A stretch of 64,000 bases of DNA. Origin: Hyunsoonleella ulvae. GTDB taxonomy: Bacteria; Bacteroidota; Bacteroidia; Flavobacteriales; Flavobacteriaceae. Position numbers and translations under genes: made by a program. The notes under the pieces are model-generated. The model was not told the origin of the DNA. It made no database searches and saw only the letters and a program-made list of their open reading frames with translations. The stretch lies in assembly GCF_016827605.1 (NCBI RefSeq), contig NZ_JAEPJQ010000002.1, positions 124,001-188,000 of the forward strand, written 5' to 3'. This document shows, piece by piece, positions 47,294 through 57,689 of the stretch (positions are counted from its first letter, which is position 1; every line of letters begins with the position of its first letter).

Positions 47294-48172
47294 ATGAAAG
47301 CATCGTTTTATAAAATCCTTTTCGATGAGGAAACCCCTTTTCGATGTACATATTTAGACAAACCTAGTTTTGATATGCCTTGGCATTTCCACCCTGAACT
47401 AGAATTAACATTAATACTAGAAAGTGAGGGTGTAAGGTACATAGGAGACCATACATCTAGATACAAAGCTGGAGATTTAGTTTTGGTAGGCTCTAATTTA
47501 CCGCATATGTGGGTAAATAACAGTACGGAAACTTCTAGTGACAACAAAGCTTTAGATAGAAGCATACGAATTACACTTCAGTTCCCGCCAGATATGATAG
47601 ATAACATGTTTAAAAAAGCGCAAGAATTACAACCCCTAATTCAGCTTTTTACACTAGCACAAAGAGGCATATCATTTTCCCAAACAACAAGTGAAGAAAT
47701 TAAACCTCTGTTTCTGGAAATTAACGATAGAACAGGACTTAGAAAATGGATATCGGTATTTGACTTATTATTTAAATTAACAGAAGCAGAAGGTTATAAA
47801 TTATTAGCAAGCCCTGGGTATTTACCACAATTAACAAGAAAAGATCACGGATTGGTAAACAAAGTGTTCAATCACATTGAAACTCATTTTAAAGATAAAA
47901 TCACACTACAGGAAATGGCAGATATGGCGTGTTTAACTAAACCTTCGTTCTGCCGTTTATTCAAACAAAAGACAGGAAAAACATTTTTTGATTTCTTAAA
48001 TGAGTATCGCATAAATCATGCTAAACGTTTACTTTTAGATAATACAAATGAGTCAATAAACACAATTGCCATCCATTCGGGATTTCCAACAATTCAACAT
48101 TTCAATAAAAAATTCAAGGAATTAAACAGAGGGCTTACCCCTTCTCAATTTTTAAAAGCCAACGCTAGGTAA
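47294..48172 (+). CDS. AraC-family regulator with cupin domain
   Basis: A 292-aa transcription factor. The N-terminal cupin sensor (about residues 15-110) has PWHFHPELELTLILESEG and AGDLVLVGSNLPHMWVN. The C-terminal double helix-turn-helix (about 185-288) contains ITLQEMADMACLTKPSFCRLFKQ and INTIAIHSGFPTIQHFNKKFKE followed by GLTPSQF. The cupin probably binds a sugar such as mannose or an oligosaccharide and switches the DNA-binding half. Its position between the two GH38 genes makes it the likely local activator of the mannoside genes downstream, though other targets cannot be excluded. No membrane sensor domain is attached, unlike the hybrid two-component systems common in such loci. Confidence 0.93.
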   Translation: MKASFYKILFDEETPFRCTYLDKPSFDMPWHFHPELELTLILESEGVRYIGDHTSRYKAGDLVLVGSNLPHMWVNNSTETSSDNKALDRSIRITLQFPPDMIDNMFKKAQELQPLIQLFTLAQRGISFSQTTSEEIKPLFLEINDRTGLRKWISVFDLLFKLTEAEGYKLLASPGYLPQLTRKDHGLVNKVFNHIETHFKDKITLQEMADMACLTKPSFCRLFKQKTGKTFFDFLNEYRINHAKRLLLDNTNESINTIAIHSGFPTIQHFNKKFKELNRGLTPSQFLKANAR

Positions 48173-48566
48173 ACCACCATAGTTTCTTACATAATAAAAA
48201 ATGTATTGAAATAAATCTATCCCTAATAATCAGTGTTCCAAATTTCTTTTCTATCTAATAAGACAACATTAACATAGAGTTTCTTCTTAATGTTAATATT
48301 GACTCAAATCTAGCAAGTATCATATCATAATCCTAATGCCATAATAGCTAAATTTGTACTTACCAACACTTAATTTTACCAACAAACAAAGCTAAACTAA
48401 AGTCTTACCTAAAATTTCATCAAAATTCTTTAAGAATTTTATATTGTACTTTACTTAGCCTGTGCCCGTAGATTTCGCACATATTAACATGTACGAATGC
48501 ATTGTAAATTGATAAAACAAGTGTTTAACAAATGTAATTAATAGCAATACACCCAGTTTAAAAACT
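48173..48566. other. Intergenic region before the mannoside operon
   Basis: About 394 nt without a gene. ATTAACAT (48268-48275) and ATGTTAAT (48290-48297) form an inverted repeat 14 nt apart that could be a weak terminator for the AraC gene or an operator. The promoter of the long downstream operon (48567 onward) should lie here, but no convincing TTG/TAnnTTTG pair was identified. Confidence 0.4.
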
Positions 48567-51500
48567 ATGAAAAATTTTTTAGTACTCTCATTTCTATGTT
48601 GTTTTATTTCAATAAGCGCACAAAATTCAAAAATTGAAATTACCGATATAACGCCTACACCGTTTTTCCCGAAGGCAAAAAACGGAGAGGCATTAAAACA
48701 ATTAGTAAAACTATCAATAAACAACACAGCAACTAAAGCATCTGTTGAAGCAAGAATTAAAGTTGAAGGGTTTAATGAATACTACCAAAATTTGGGTGCT
48801 TTAGCCAAAGACAAAGGAGTTTACGACCTTATGTTAATGGATGTAAACAAACCTTCTAAAGTATTAATAGAACTAATCAACAATAAAAAAAGAGTAGTAG
48901 CGCAGAAAACTGTTGTTTGGCAACCTCAAAAAAAATGGAAGGTTTATTATGCGGCCGTTTCGCACCAAGACCTTGGGTTTATAAGCTATTACCAAAATAT
49001 CAGAAAAGCGGTACGAGAAGCCGGTATTGATACAGCACTAGACTTTTGTAAGGAGACCGACTCTTGGGACGAAAACGACCAATTTAGATGGAATATTGAA
49101 ACCAGTGAACCTATAATTCGTTGGATATCAAAACAAACCCCTGAGAGAATCAAAGAATTTGAACAACGCGTTAATGAGGGCAGAATAGGCTTTTCTGCCA
49201 ACCACAACACCATTTCCTCCCAAATACCAGGATATGAGGTTTTAGCCCGTAGCTTTTACACACCTAACCGCTACATTGTTGACATGTTAGATGTTGCGCC
49301 TTCTAAACTTGCTTTAAATAATGATGTTACAGGTATTACCCGTTCTTGGCCTTTGTATCTTAAAGAAGCTGATATTCCTTATTTTATGCATGGAAGCAAC
49401 AATCCTAACAACTTGAATGATATGTTTGACCAACCTGTTTTTAAATGGTTGAGCACAGACGGCGACACAAAAAACACGCCTTTATGTAAAACAGATTCGT
49501 ATTACTCTCCAAATAAAATAGCAACTTGGGACCTTGATGGCGTATCCTATCTCATTAACCGCCACGTAGATTTAGATTGGCAGTTCGATTGTATTTTGGC
49601 TTATGATAGTCACGATTTTTCTGTCCCAACCATGGAAAATGCCGAAAAAATCAAAGAGTGGAATGCCATATACGAGTATCCAAAATTTAGATGCTCTTTA
49701 GTTAGTTCATATTTTGAAGACGTAGAATCGCAATTAAAAAATGGCATCACAATAGAAGAAACTGCTAAAGATGCACCAGATAGCTGGAACGACCAGGAAA
49801 TAATAGACGCCGACCTTATGGCTAAGGCAAGACGTGCAAATTACGCCATTCCTACTACCGAAAAATTAGCAACTTTTGCTATGAATACAAAAGGTGGTTA
49901 TCCAGAAAAAGATATATTCCAAGCCTATAACCGTATTGTCATGTATCACGAGCATACTAACGGTACTTTTGATGGAGGTAATCCTAAATACTACGAAACC
50001 GAAAATGTTATGCATGAAACTTTGGTAGATGAAGCCATTGCGTATAACGAAAATGCATTACAAGCATCATTAGAAAAGTTGGGCTCTGAAGTACAATCAA
50101 AATCTAACGCAATAGTAGTATACAACAGCTTAAACTGGGAACGAAACGATGTGGTTTATATCAATAAAGACCAAATACCTTTCAATAGTTTTAAAATAAT
50201 TGACCCCAATACCAAAAAGCCTGTTAAAGTACAAGAGCTAACCAATGGAAAATTGGTGTTTTATGCTAAAAACATTCCTGCCATGGGGTATAAAACCTTT
50301 AACATTAAAGAAGTAAAGAAACCAACTCTCTCCAAATCTTTATTAAGCAATGAAACATCTGTAGAAAATAATTTTTACCAAATAACCTTAAATAAAGAAG
50401 AGAATATTATATCGGATGTTGTGGACAAACAACTCAATAAAAGCATCATAGATAAAAGCTCGCCTTACGCCTTGGGAGAGTACATTCACTATGACCATTT
50501 TAGCAAAGAGTGGAAGAAAACAAAGTTTACCGATATTAAGCTATACAAAGGTGCTGTAATGGACGAACTGCACCTAAACCAAAAGGCTTACCTAACAGAC
50601 AGAACAACTTTAGTAGTATATATACATCACAATACTAAAAGGCTAGATTTTGCTTTAGAAGTAGACAAACTTTCTAACGGAGAAGCACTTATTTCTGGCT
50701 GGAACCGTTATATTAAAGAAGCCTCTTTTTGTGCCGTACCCATAAACGTACCCAATCATCAGCACCACCATGAATTAGCAGGCACTGTAACCCAACCAGG
50801 AAATAAAGATTTACAATTTGAAGCAGCTGAATCTGCTTTTTATGCGATTCAACATTTTGCAGATGCATCTAATGAAGACTTTGGAGTAACTTTATCTACA
50901 ATTGAAGGCAACTTGATTAATTACAAGCACCCAAGACCCGTATTTTGGAATAATGATGGTCGCAGAGCTAAAGAGGACATCGTAAAACCAGAGAACAGCA
51001 ATATGTTTCTCTATTTAATGAACAATTTCTTCCAAACCAATGTACAAGTAGACCAACCAGGCTTAAAGAAATATACGTTTTCTATAAACAGTCATAAAGG
51101 CAACTGGCAACAAGGAAAAGCACCAACTTTTGGTTGGGAGAGTTCCCACCCACTCTTAGCGCAATACATTCAAAAAAACAAAAAAGGACAATTACCAAAT
51201 AGTCGTTCATTTTTAAGCACAGATAAAGACAATGTTATATGTACCACATTTAAAAAAGCCGAAGCCAACGGTAATGGGTTTATTATGCGTTTTTTCGAAT
51301 TAGAAGGTAAAACCACAAACGTAAAAGTAAAGCTCAATTTAAATCAAGATATTACAAAAGCCTTTGCCCTAAACCTTATTGAAGATGATAAAGAAGCCAT
51401 TAAAGTTACCAACAACGAAATAGAATTTCAAATTAATGGTCATGGTATTAAAACAATACGAGTACTAGGTAAAGCGAATTTCTCTACTTCAGATTTAGAA

Positions 51501-52913
51501 GTAAATGCCCAAGCCATATCTAATGAAAAAGTACAAATCTCTTGGCAACAAATAGAAAACCCTGAGAATTTAAGCCATTATAACGTTTATAGAAGTTTAG
51601 ATAATTCCTGTGAACCTAACGCCTTAAATTTTATTGGCACCGCAGAAACAAATTCATATACAGACCAAACACAACTTAACTTTGGAGGTTGGGCACACAA
51701 TCGTGTGGCTCCAAATACAACATATTACTATCGCGTTCAAGCAGTAGATAAATTTAATAACCGCAATAATGCATCAAAAGTAGTAAAGTGCAAAACGCCT
51801 AAAAGTGATGAAATAGATGGCAAACCTACTAAAGTACAAGGGGTATACACGGCACATGTTTCCCCATTAGCACCAGAAAATTTTATCAATCTATGGTTTT
51901 ATACCAATTTTGAAAAAGATGTAGACAAATATGTAATTCACAGAGGGGAAAACCCAAATTTTACACCAACAAAAGACAATTTAATTAATGAGCTTATACC
52001 CTCAAAAGATTCCATTACCTTCCATAAAACCTACAGTACTGAAGCACTGAACCGACAAATGTATGCGGACAAAACGGCAAAAGTAAATAAGGCCTACTAC
52101 TATAAAGTTGCAGCTGTAGACCATAACGAAAATGTAGGGCCCTATTCAGACCCATCCTACGCCTACATGGAGCAGGTACCAGTAAAAATCTCTCACGAAT
52201 ATGTAGCCAGTAAAACTTTTGAAACCTTCAGACCAAAAAAGATTGTTACCATTACATGTACAGACCCAAATCTAGATATCTATTATTATACAGAAGATAG
52301 AAATAGTACTAGCGAACTAAAAAAATATACAGCACCTTTTGAAATTGATGAACGAAGTCTCATTAATTTAGAAATGTACAAATCGAATACCAAAGATATG
52401 GTACACCGATACAGAAGATTTGTGGACTTGAATCAAAATATTAGTCAATCAGATTATAACAATTACTTCAATTCCCTAAAAGCAACCGATGGAAGTTATT
52501 ACAGCGGTTGGGTATCCAAACAATATGGTGGAGGCACTAAAGAACAGCCCAAAGATATTTGGTTAGGTATCAATTTAAGCGAAGAAAAAACAGTTGGAGG
52601 CATGACAATGATAGCCGACAGAGGTAATATTTTCCCAATTCATGACAAATTCCGCCTGTATGCAAGAAATGGAGAGCAATTAACCGAAATTAATTTTGAG
52701 TCTGCTCCAGATAAAGACATTAGAAACACCTTCCACGTAACGTTTAACCAACCGATTTCTGCCGATGGTATCATGATTTTATTTGAAAAAAACAACTTAC
52801 CAACATTTGATGATGACAACAAACAAAATGGTATAGTTAGATTAAATGAAGTTACTTTGTTAGACGACAAAAAACAATCCGTTCTTAGAACCGATTTATT
52901 ACCAATAGAATAA
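48567..52913 (+). CDS. Multidomain GH38-related enzyme, 1448 aa
   Basis: A very large secreted protein (signal peptide about 1-19, ending ISISAQ). The GH38-like core starts with KVYYAAVSHQDLGF, placing His133 and Asp135 as metal ligands, and continues with LALNNDVTGITRSWP, where Asp253 is the likely nucleophile. Beta-sandwich domains follow up to about 970. The C-terminal third is accessory: two fibronectin type III-like modules (about 985-1085, with YYYRVQAVDKFNN; and about 1095-1205, with YYYKVAAVDHNEN), a chitobiase C-terminal-like segment (about 1210-1285) and a discoidin-like domain (about 1290-1440). Such a layout suggests binding to polymer or cell-surface glycan. It heads a same-strand run of hydrolase and catabolic genes, beginning 14 nt before the next ORF. 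Confidence 0.88.
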   Translation: MKNFLVLSFLCCFISISAQNSKIEITDITPTPFFPKAKNGEALKQLVKLSINNTATKASVEARIKVEGFNEYYQNLGALAKDKGVYDLMLMDVNKPSKVLIELINNKKRVVAQKTVVWQPQKKWKVYYAAVSHQDLGFISYYQNIRKAVREAGIDTALDFCKETDSWDENDQFRWNIETSEPIIRWISKQTPERIKEFEQRVNEGRIGFSANHNTISSQIPGYEVLARSFYTPNRYIVDMLDVAPSKLALNNDVTGITRSWPLYLKEADIPYFMHGSNNPNNLNDMFDQPVFKWLSTDGDTKNTPLCKTDSYYSPNKIATWDLDGVSYLINRHVDLDWQFDCILAYDSHDFSVPTMENAEKIKEWNAIYEYPKFRCSLVSSYFEDVESQLKNGITIEETAKDAPDSWNDQEIIDADLMAKARRANYAIPTTEKLATFAMNTKGGYPEKDIFQAYNRIVMYHEHTNGTFDGGNPKYYETENVMHETLVDEAIAYNENALQASLEKLGSEVQSKSNAIVVYNSLNWERNDVVYINKDQIPFNSFKIIDPNTKKPVKVQELTNGKLVFYAKNIPAMGYKTFNIKEVKKPTLSKSLLSNETSVENNFYQITLNKEENIISDVVDKQLNKSIIDKSSPYALGEYIHYDHFSKEWKKTKFTDIKLYKGAVMDELHLNQKAYLTDRTTLVVYIHHNTKRLDFALEVDKLSNGEALISGWNRYIKEASFCAVPINVPNHQHHHELAGTVTQPGNKDLQFEAAESAFYAIQHFADASNEDFGVTLSTIEGNLINYKHPRPVFWNNDGRRAKEDIVKPENSNMFLYLMNNFFQTNVQVDQPGLKKYTFSINSHKGNWQQGKAPTFGWESSHPLLAQYIQKNKKGQLPNSRSFLSTDKDNVICTTFKKAEANGNGFIMRFFELEGKTTNVKVKLNLNQDITKAFALNLIEDDKEAIKVTNNEIEFQINGHGIKTIRVLGKANFSTSDLEVNAQAISNEKVQISWQQIENPENLSHYNVYRSLDNSCEPNALNFIGTAETNSYTDQTQLNFGGWAHNRVAPNTTYYYRVQAVDKFNNRNNASKVVKCKTPKSDEIDGKPTKVQGVYTAHVSPLAPENFINLWFYTNFEKDVDKYVIHRGENPNFTPTKDNLINELIPSKDSITFHKTYSTEALNRQMYADKTAKVNKAYYYKVAAVDHNENVGPYSDPSYAYMEQVPVKISHEYVASKTFETFRPKKIVTITCTDPNLDIYYYTEDRNSTSELKKYTAPFEIDERSLINLEMYKSNTKDMVHRYRRFVDLNQNISQSDYNNYFNSLKATDGSYYSGWVSKQYGGGTKEQPKDIWLGINLSEEKTVGGMTMIADRGNIFPIHDKFRLYARNGEQLTEINFESAPDKDIRNTFHVTFNQPISADGIMILFEKNNLPTFDDDNKQNGIVRLNEVTLLDDKKQSVLRTDLLPIE

Positions 52914-52926
52914 AAAAAAACACATT

Positions 52927-55101
52927 ATGAAAATTAAATTATTAGTCTTAACCCTATTAGCAATTACTGTGCAATCTGTTTTTGGGCAAGTAAAACGCAC
53001 CCCAGCACACCCCGAATACTACGCCATGGATAGGGAAGATATGACTTTTGACGACCAGCAAGTTCTGCTAACAAACTATCGCGGTTTTATATCGCCGCGT
53101 CAGTATAGTGTTACCCAGTTTACCAATGTATGGTTTTTGCCAATAGAATCTACCCGCTATAATTTCAATTTGAATTTTTTCGATAAAGGCACAGGAAGAA
53201 TTATAGAGGATGACGTACCTGTAAAATGGAAATCATGGATTGATGATGGCAAAAGTCATGACCCCTTAGGGTCTAATTTCCGTCCAAATTCGCCATCAAT
53301 AATGGTTACTCAGGATGAAAAATGGCAACCCAACCAATATGTTAGAACAGCAACGTTTCATAAAGAGTATAACCAAACATGGGTAAGTTTTGCAGCAAAA
53401 AGTTGGACCAATGTGTCTTTTGAAGACGATGAAGTTTTTATCAAACTTAAATTAACCAATCGTAATTCCAAAGATTTAAACATGACCATCATACCCAATC
53501 AGGTAGCAGAACGTATGGTATGTCACTTTAAACAAGGAAATACAAAGTCTGCTCAGATTGACACCTTTACCATAGGTAGCGATATGGCTCATGCTCGTGT
53601 TTCTTCTTCCATAAAGGAAACTAGCGAGAAAGGGTTTGAAATTAGTATTGCTCCTGGGGAAACAGCTACCTATTATTTTGCAGTTAAGTTTTACGAACCG
53701 CAAAATGGCGCTCCAGAAATATATCAAGCTGATATTAAAGAACGTATGGAACAGGCAGATAAAAAGACCCGCGATATGCTAGCTTGGGCTTACGAAAAAA
53801 TGCCTGTTTTAACCAGTTCTAACAAACAACTACAAGAATATTATTATCGCTGTTTACTATCTGTAATGATGAGTCGTTACGAAAACCCGAATTATATAAC
53901 CGATGTATTTTGGGCAGTAGGTACTTGGCCATATACCATTAGCTGGGATAATTCCTATGCATCAGATGTGCTAGCCATGTTAGAACCAGAAAGCTTAAAA
54001 GGTGCCATATTAACCGATTTTGAGCAAGTACAACTCAAGAAAACCTATGTAGGTTGGAACGGAGCGCACTGGGAAATTCTATACATTCAGGAGCCTTTTG
54101 CACTTCAAATTATGATAGAGGCCTATTTACGACATACTAACGATTATTCCATTTTTGATGAAGTGGCCGCTGGTAAAACCGTATGGCAGTGGATGCAAGC
54201 ATGGGTAGACGAATTACAAGATAATTACACCAACAAACTAGGTTTAATTGATGTGGGCTACAATACCGAAAAGATTATTGAAATACGAACCGATGGTTAT
54301 AACCATGCGGTGCCCATTACCAATACCTTAACCATAGACCTACTTTACACTATGGCAGATTGGGCGAAAAAGCGAAATGAAAGTAAATTAGAAAAGACAT
54401 TCTTTAAAGACGCCGAAAAACTGAAATCTTTAGTTGATGAGTACATGTGGAACGAAGAATTGGGATGGTTTGATAATTATTATCCAGACGGCTCCAAAGG
54501 CACTATTTGGACCTACCACCTTTTCGATTTATTAGGTACCGATTATTTACCCCCACACCAAGCCTATAAATTAGTTAGCCATCTTCAAGAAGGCGAGTTT
54601 TTAGGGAAATATGGGGTGTATTCCATAGCTAGACGCGATAGCGTGCATTGGGATTTAATAGATTCCGACTGGGGTGGCGGTGGCCAATATGCAGGAATGC
54701 CAGGACGAATTTCGAGAAACCTATACCAAAAAGGATTTGCTGGAAAAGGATGGGATGTTTTAAAACGTAACATACGTTATATAGACCATTTTCCTTACCT
54801 CCCGCAAAACCCACGCATAGATGCTCCTGAGGCAGACCGCTCATCAATGCCCTTACAAATTGCGGCCGGAGCTGGAATGGAAGCCATTATTTTTGGAACT
54901 TTTGGCGTAAACATTCAAGAAAACAGTTTATCTATAAAACCCTATAACCACGAGGATATTGGTACAGCTTTACTAGAAAATGTAAAATGGAACAACGACA
55001 ACTATAGCATTCAACTAGAAAGAAAAACATTTTCTATTTATAAAAATGGCCAACTAGAAGCTACAAAGTTCTATGGCGAAACTTATTCAATAAAAAAATA
55101 A
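52927..55101 (+). CDS. Six-hairpin glycosidase-like protein, 724 aa
   Basis: A secreted protein (signal peptide about 1-20, VQSVFGQ) with an N-terminal beta-sandwich (about 25-280) and an (alpha/alpha)6 barrel (about 285-640), then a short C-terminal beta region. Barrel hallmarks include ITDVFWAVGTWPYTISWDNSYASDV, ALQIMIEAYLRHTNDYSIFDEV and DLIDSDWGGGGQYAGMPGRI, with several Asp and Glu that could serve as acid and base. It resembles the GH63/GH37/GH95 type of inverting hydrolases in shape, but I cannot assign a CAZy family. Position between a GH38-type gene and a mannonate dehydratase-like gene implies action on the same mannose-rich glycan. It follows the previous gene by 13 nt. Confidence 0.75.
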   Translation: MKIKLLVLTLLAITVQSVFGQVKRTPAHPEYYAMDREDMTFDDQQVLLTNYRGFISPRQYSVTQFTNVWFLPIESTRYNFNLNFFDKGTGRIIEDDVPVKWKSWIDDGKSHDPLGSNFRPNSPSIMVTQDEKWQPNQYVRTATFHKEYNQTWVSFAAKSWTNVSFEDDEVFIKLKLTNRNSKDLNMTIIPNQVAERMVCHFKQGNTKSAQIDTFTIGSDMAHARVSSSIKETSEKGFEISIAPGETATYYFAVKFYEPQNGAPEIYQADIKERMEQADKKTRDMLAWAYEKMPVLTSSNKQLQEYYYRCLLSVMMSRYENPNYITDVFWAVGTWPYTISWDNSYASDVLAMLEPESLKGAILTDFEQVQLKKTYVGWNGAHWEILYIQEPFALQIMIEAYLRHTNDYSIFDEVAAGKTVWQWMQAWVDELQDNYTNKLGLIDVGYNTEKIIEIRTDGYNHAVPITNTLTIDLLYTMADWAKKRNESKLEKTFFKDAEKLKSLVDEYMWNEELGWFDNYYPDGSKGTIWTYHLFDLLGTDYLPPHQAYKLVSHLQEGEFLGKYGVYSIARRDSVHWDLIDSDWGGGGQYAGMPGRISRNLYQKGFAGKGWDVLKRNIRYIDHFPYLPQNPRIDAPEADRSSMPLQIAAGAGMEAIIFGTFGVNIQENSLSIKPYNHEDIGTALLENVKWNNDNYSIQLERKTFSIYKNGQLEATKFYGETYSIKK

Positions 55102-55122
55102 TACGCGTTGCGTTAAATTAAT

Positions 55123-56163
55123 ATGGAACGACTTATAAAAACGGGGCAGTGGAAAGATTTGCCTATGCGCCCAGGTTTCGGGTCCTTTATGCACCCAACC
55201 GAAGAAAAACTAACCCTAATTAAGCAATTAGGGGTAGATGAAATTATCCTGAATATGTACAGGAACAACCTTATCGATACCAATTTTGACAGTCTACCCC
55301 TTCCAGGTGACCACCAATGGGAATATAAAGACCTTCTCATGCTACGTAAAACAGTTGAAAATGCAGGTATCCGCTTTTTAGCTCTGGAAAACATGCCGTT
55401 TTCATTTTACGATAAAATAATGATGGGGCAACCAGGCAGGGAAGAACAGCTAAAGCATGTACAAGAATCCATTGCCAATATGGGTGCTGCCGGTATTCCA
55501 GTATTGGGTTATGGATGGACACCAACAGGAGTTTGGCGTTCCTCTACCACCTACCCTATTCGTGGTGGGGCACAATCCATGAGTATAGACCTTGATGATT
55601 TTAAAAGAGCACCGCTGTCTCACGGACGCGTATTTTCAGAAGACGAAATGTGGGATTACTACCAATATTTTTTGGAAGGCGTACTACCCGTAGCAGAAGA
55701 AGCTGGTGTAACTTTGGCATTGCATCCTAATGACCCTCCCGTACCTTCTTTGGCAGGCGTACCACAGCTTTTTAGAAGCTTTGAAGCCTATAAAAAAGGG
55801 ATGTCTTTGGTAGAAAGTGAAAATCATGGATTACAATATTGCCTAGGCAATTTTTCAGCAATGGGCGAAAACCTAGACGAGGTTACAGAATATTTCGCAA
55901 AACAAGATAAGTTGGTGTATGTACACTTTCAAACCATATCCAATTCTTTAGTAAACAATACTAAATTAAATGAAGTTTTTGTAGACATGCCCGGATATTA
56001 TGACCCCGTAGCAATGCTTAAAAAACTAAAAGACGTTGGGTATAAAGGCATGATTATGCCGGGGCACGTGCCAAAAATGACTGGCGATGTATCTTGGGAA
56101 GAACGCGGTAGAGCCTTTACCATTGGGTATATAAAAGGAATTATTGCTACCTTAAATCAATAG
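55123..56163 (+). CDS. Mannonate dehydratase-like (UxuA family) protein
   Basis: A 346-aa cytoplasmic TIM-barrel protein. The pattern follows UxuA, which dehydrates D-mannonate to 2-keto-3-deoxygluconate: an N-terminal barrel strand, ALHPNDPPVPSLAGVPQLFR (metal-binding His and Asp region), GLQYCLGNFSAMGENL, KLVYVHFQTI and the last strand MIMPGHVPKM. It is about 50 residues shorter than E. coli UxuA, and the final motif differs from the usual RPDHGH, so a related sugar-acid dehydratase or isomerase is possible. In this operon it would receive an oxidised mannose or a uronate-derived acid and feed the KDG route; no KDG kinase or aldolase gene is in view. 21 nt after the previous gene. Confidence 0.8.
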   Translation: MERLIKTGQWKDLPMRPGFGSFMHPTEEKLTLIKQLGVDEIILNMYRNNLIDTNFDSLPLPGDHQWEYKDLLMLRKTVENAGIRFLALENMPFSFYDKIMMGQPGREEQLKHVQESIANMGAAGIPVLGYGWTPTGVWRSSTTYPIRGGAQSMSIDLDDFKRAPLSHGRVFSEDEMWDYYQYFLEGVLPVAEEAGVTLALHPNDPPVPSLAGVPQLFRSFEAYKKGMSLVESENHGLQYCLGNFSAMGENLDEVTEYFAKQDKLVYVHFQTISNSLVNNTKLNEVFVDMPGYYDPVAMLKKLKDVGYKGMIMPGHVPKMTGDVSWEERGRAFTIGYIKGIIATLNQ

Positions 56164-56310
56164 CACCAGTATTTTAAAGGTATATGGAATAAAAAAAGCC
56201 ATTTATCACTGCTGTTAGCAAACGCGTAAAGGTTATTCGTCTAAAAAAACACGGTTATTTGAAAAAAAAAGATGTACTTGTCTAATTAAATTTAACATAG
56301 AAGTTTAAAA

Positions 56311-57687
56311 ATGAATAAAATTATTGTTTACAAATTAGCATTCATAGCATCCATGGGAGGCTTTCTATTTGGTTTTGATACCGCAGTTATTTCTGGTACC
56401 ATAAGTTTGGTAACCGACCAATTTCAGCTAGATGCCGTATTACAGGGCTGGTATGTAAGTAGTGCCTTATTAGGCACCATTACTGGCACCCTAATAGCTG
56501 GCGTTTTAAGTGATAAATACGGTAGAAAAGAAATGCTAATAGCCTCAGCAATTTTATTTGGCATATCAGCATTTGGATGTATGATATCCCAAGGCTTTCA
56601 AAGCCTTATCGTCTACCGATTAATAGGTGGTATTGGTGTAGGATTAGCATCTATCTTATCCCCATTATATATTTCAGAAATAGCACCAGCGAAAATTAGG
56701 GGGAGTTTGGTATCCCTATACCAATTCGCCATTACTTTGGGAATTTTAGTAGCCTATTTTACCAATGCATGGTTTTTGGATATTAGTGAATCCAATGGAC
56801 TTGCAGATGCTTTTGAAGGGGTACGAAAAGTGTTTATTTCAGAAGTCTGGCGCATCATGTTGGGTAGCGAAACCATTCCAGCATTTTTATTTTTAGTGCT
56901 TTTGTTTTTTATACCAAAAAGTCCACGTTGGTTCTTAAGTAAGGGTAAAGTAGATAAAGCCGAAAACATACTAGTAAAAATAGTAGGCGAAACTGAAACA
57001 GAAAATGAATTGCAATTATTTAACAACGCCAATAAAACCACAGTTAAAATAAGCTCTATATTTAAAGGAGGTTTTAAAACAGCCTTAATAGTTGGGGTAA
57101 TTTTAGCAGTATCCACGCAACTCTGTGGTATAAATGCTGTTATCTATTACGGGCCTAGACTCTTAGAAGAAGCTGGGTTGCAACTGGGAGATGCCTTGGG
57201 TGGACAAGTAATTATAGGAATAGTAAACGTACTTTTTACACTAATAGCTATATGGAAAATAGACCAGTTTGGTCGTAAAAAACTATTGCTCTTTGGTATT
57301 TCTGGAATTTTAATTTCACTTATTGCTATAGGTATTTTGTTTTATTTAGACGTAAACAGTCCGTACTTACTCATTGGTTTTATATTGGCATTTGTAGCAT
57401 GTTTTGCGTTTTCATTTGGTCCAGTGGTTTGGGTATTATTATCAGAGATTTATCCAACCAATATCAGGGGGTTTGCCATGTCTATCGCAACCTTTGCACT
57501 ATGGATTGGCGCAACAGCAATAGGCCAATTGGTACCGTGGTTGCTTGAAAATTTAAAACCCTTTGGCACATTTTGGCTTTTCGCCCTATGTACCATCCCA
57601 TCGGTGTGGATAGTTATTAAAATTTTACCCGAAACCAAAGGGAAATCCTTAGAAGCAATAGAAGAATTTTGGCTTAATAAAAAATAA
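56311..57687 (+). CDS. Sugar-porter MFS transporter
   Basis: A 458-aa inner-membrane sugar:proton symporter with 12 predicted helices. The family signatures are complete: FLFGFDTAVISG in helix 1, DKYGRKEM in loop 2-3, YRLIGGIGVGLASILSPLYISEIAPAKIRG, the central STQLCGINAVIYYGP, and the terminal PETKGKSLEAIEEFW. It most resembles XylE/GalP-type porters for free monosaccharides, so mannose released by the mannosidases is the likely cargo. The SDR gene starts 2 nt after its stop, hinting that uptake and oxidation of the same sugar are coupled. The 147-nt gap before it carries no clear promoter. Confidence 0.95.
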   Translation: MNKIIVYKLAFIASMGGFLFGFDTAVISGTISLVTDQFQLDAVLQGWYVSSALLGTITGTLIAGVLSDKYGRKEMLIASAILFGISAFGCMISQGFQSLIVYRLIGGIGVGLASILSPLYISEIAPAKIRGSLVSLYQFAITLGILVAYFTNAWFLDISESNGLADAFEGVRKVFISEVWRIMLGSETIPAFLFLVLLFFIPKSPRWFLSKGKVDKAENILVKIVGETETENELQLFNNANKTTVKISSIFKGGFKTALIVGVILAVSTQLCGINAVIYYGPRLLEEAGLQLGDALGGQVIIGIVNVLFTLIAIWKIDQFGRKKLLLFGISGILISLIAIGILFYLDVNSPYLLIGFILAFVACFAFSFGPVVWVLLSEIYPTNIRGFAMSIATFALWIGATAIGQLVPWLLENLKPFGTFWLFALCTIPSVWIVIKILPETKGKSLEAIEEFWLNKK

Positions 57688-57689
57688 AA

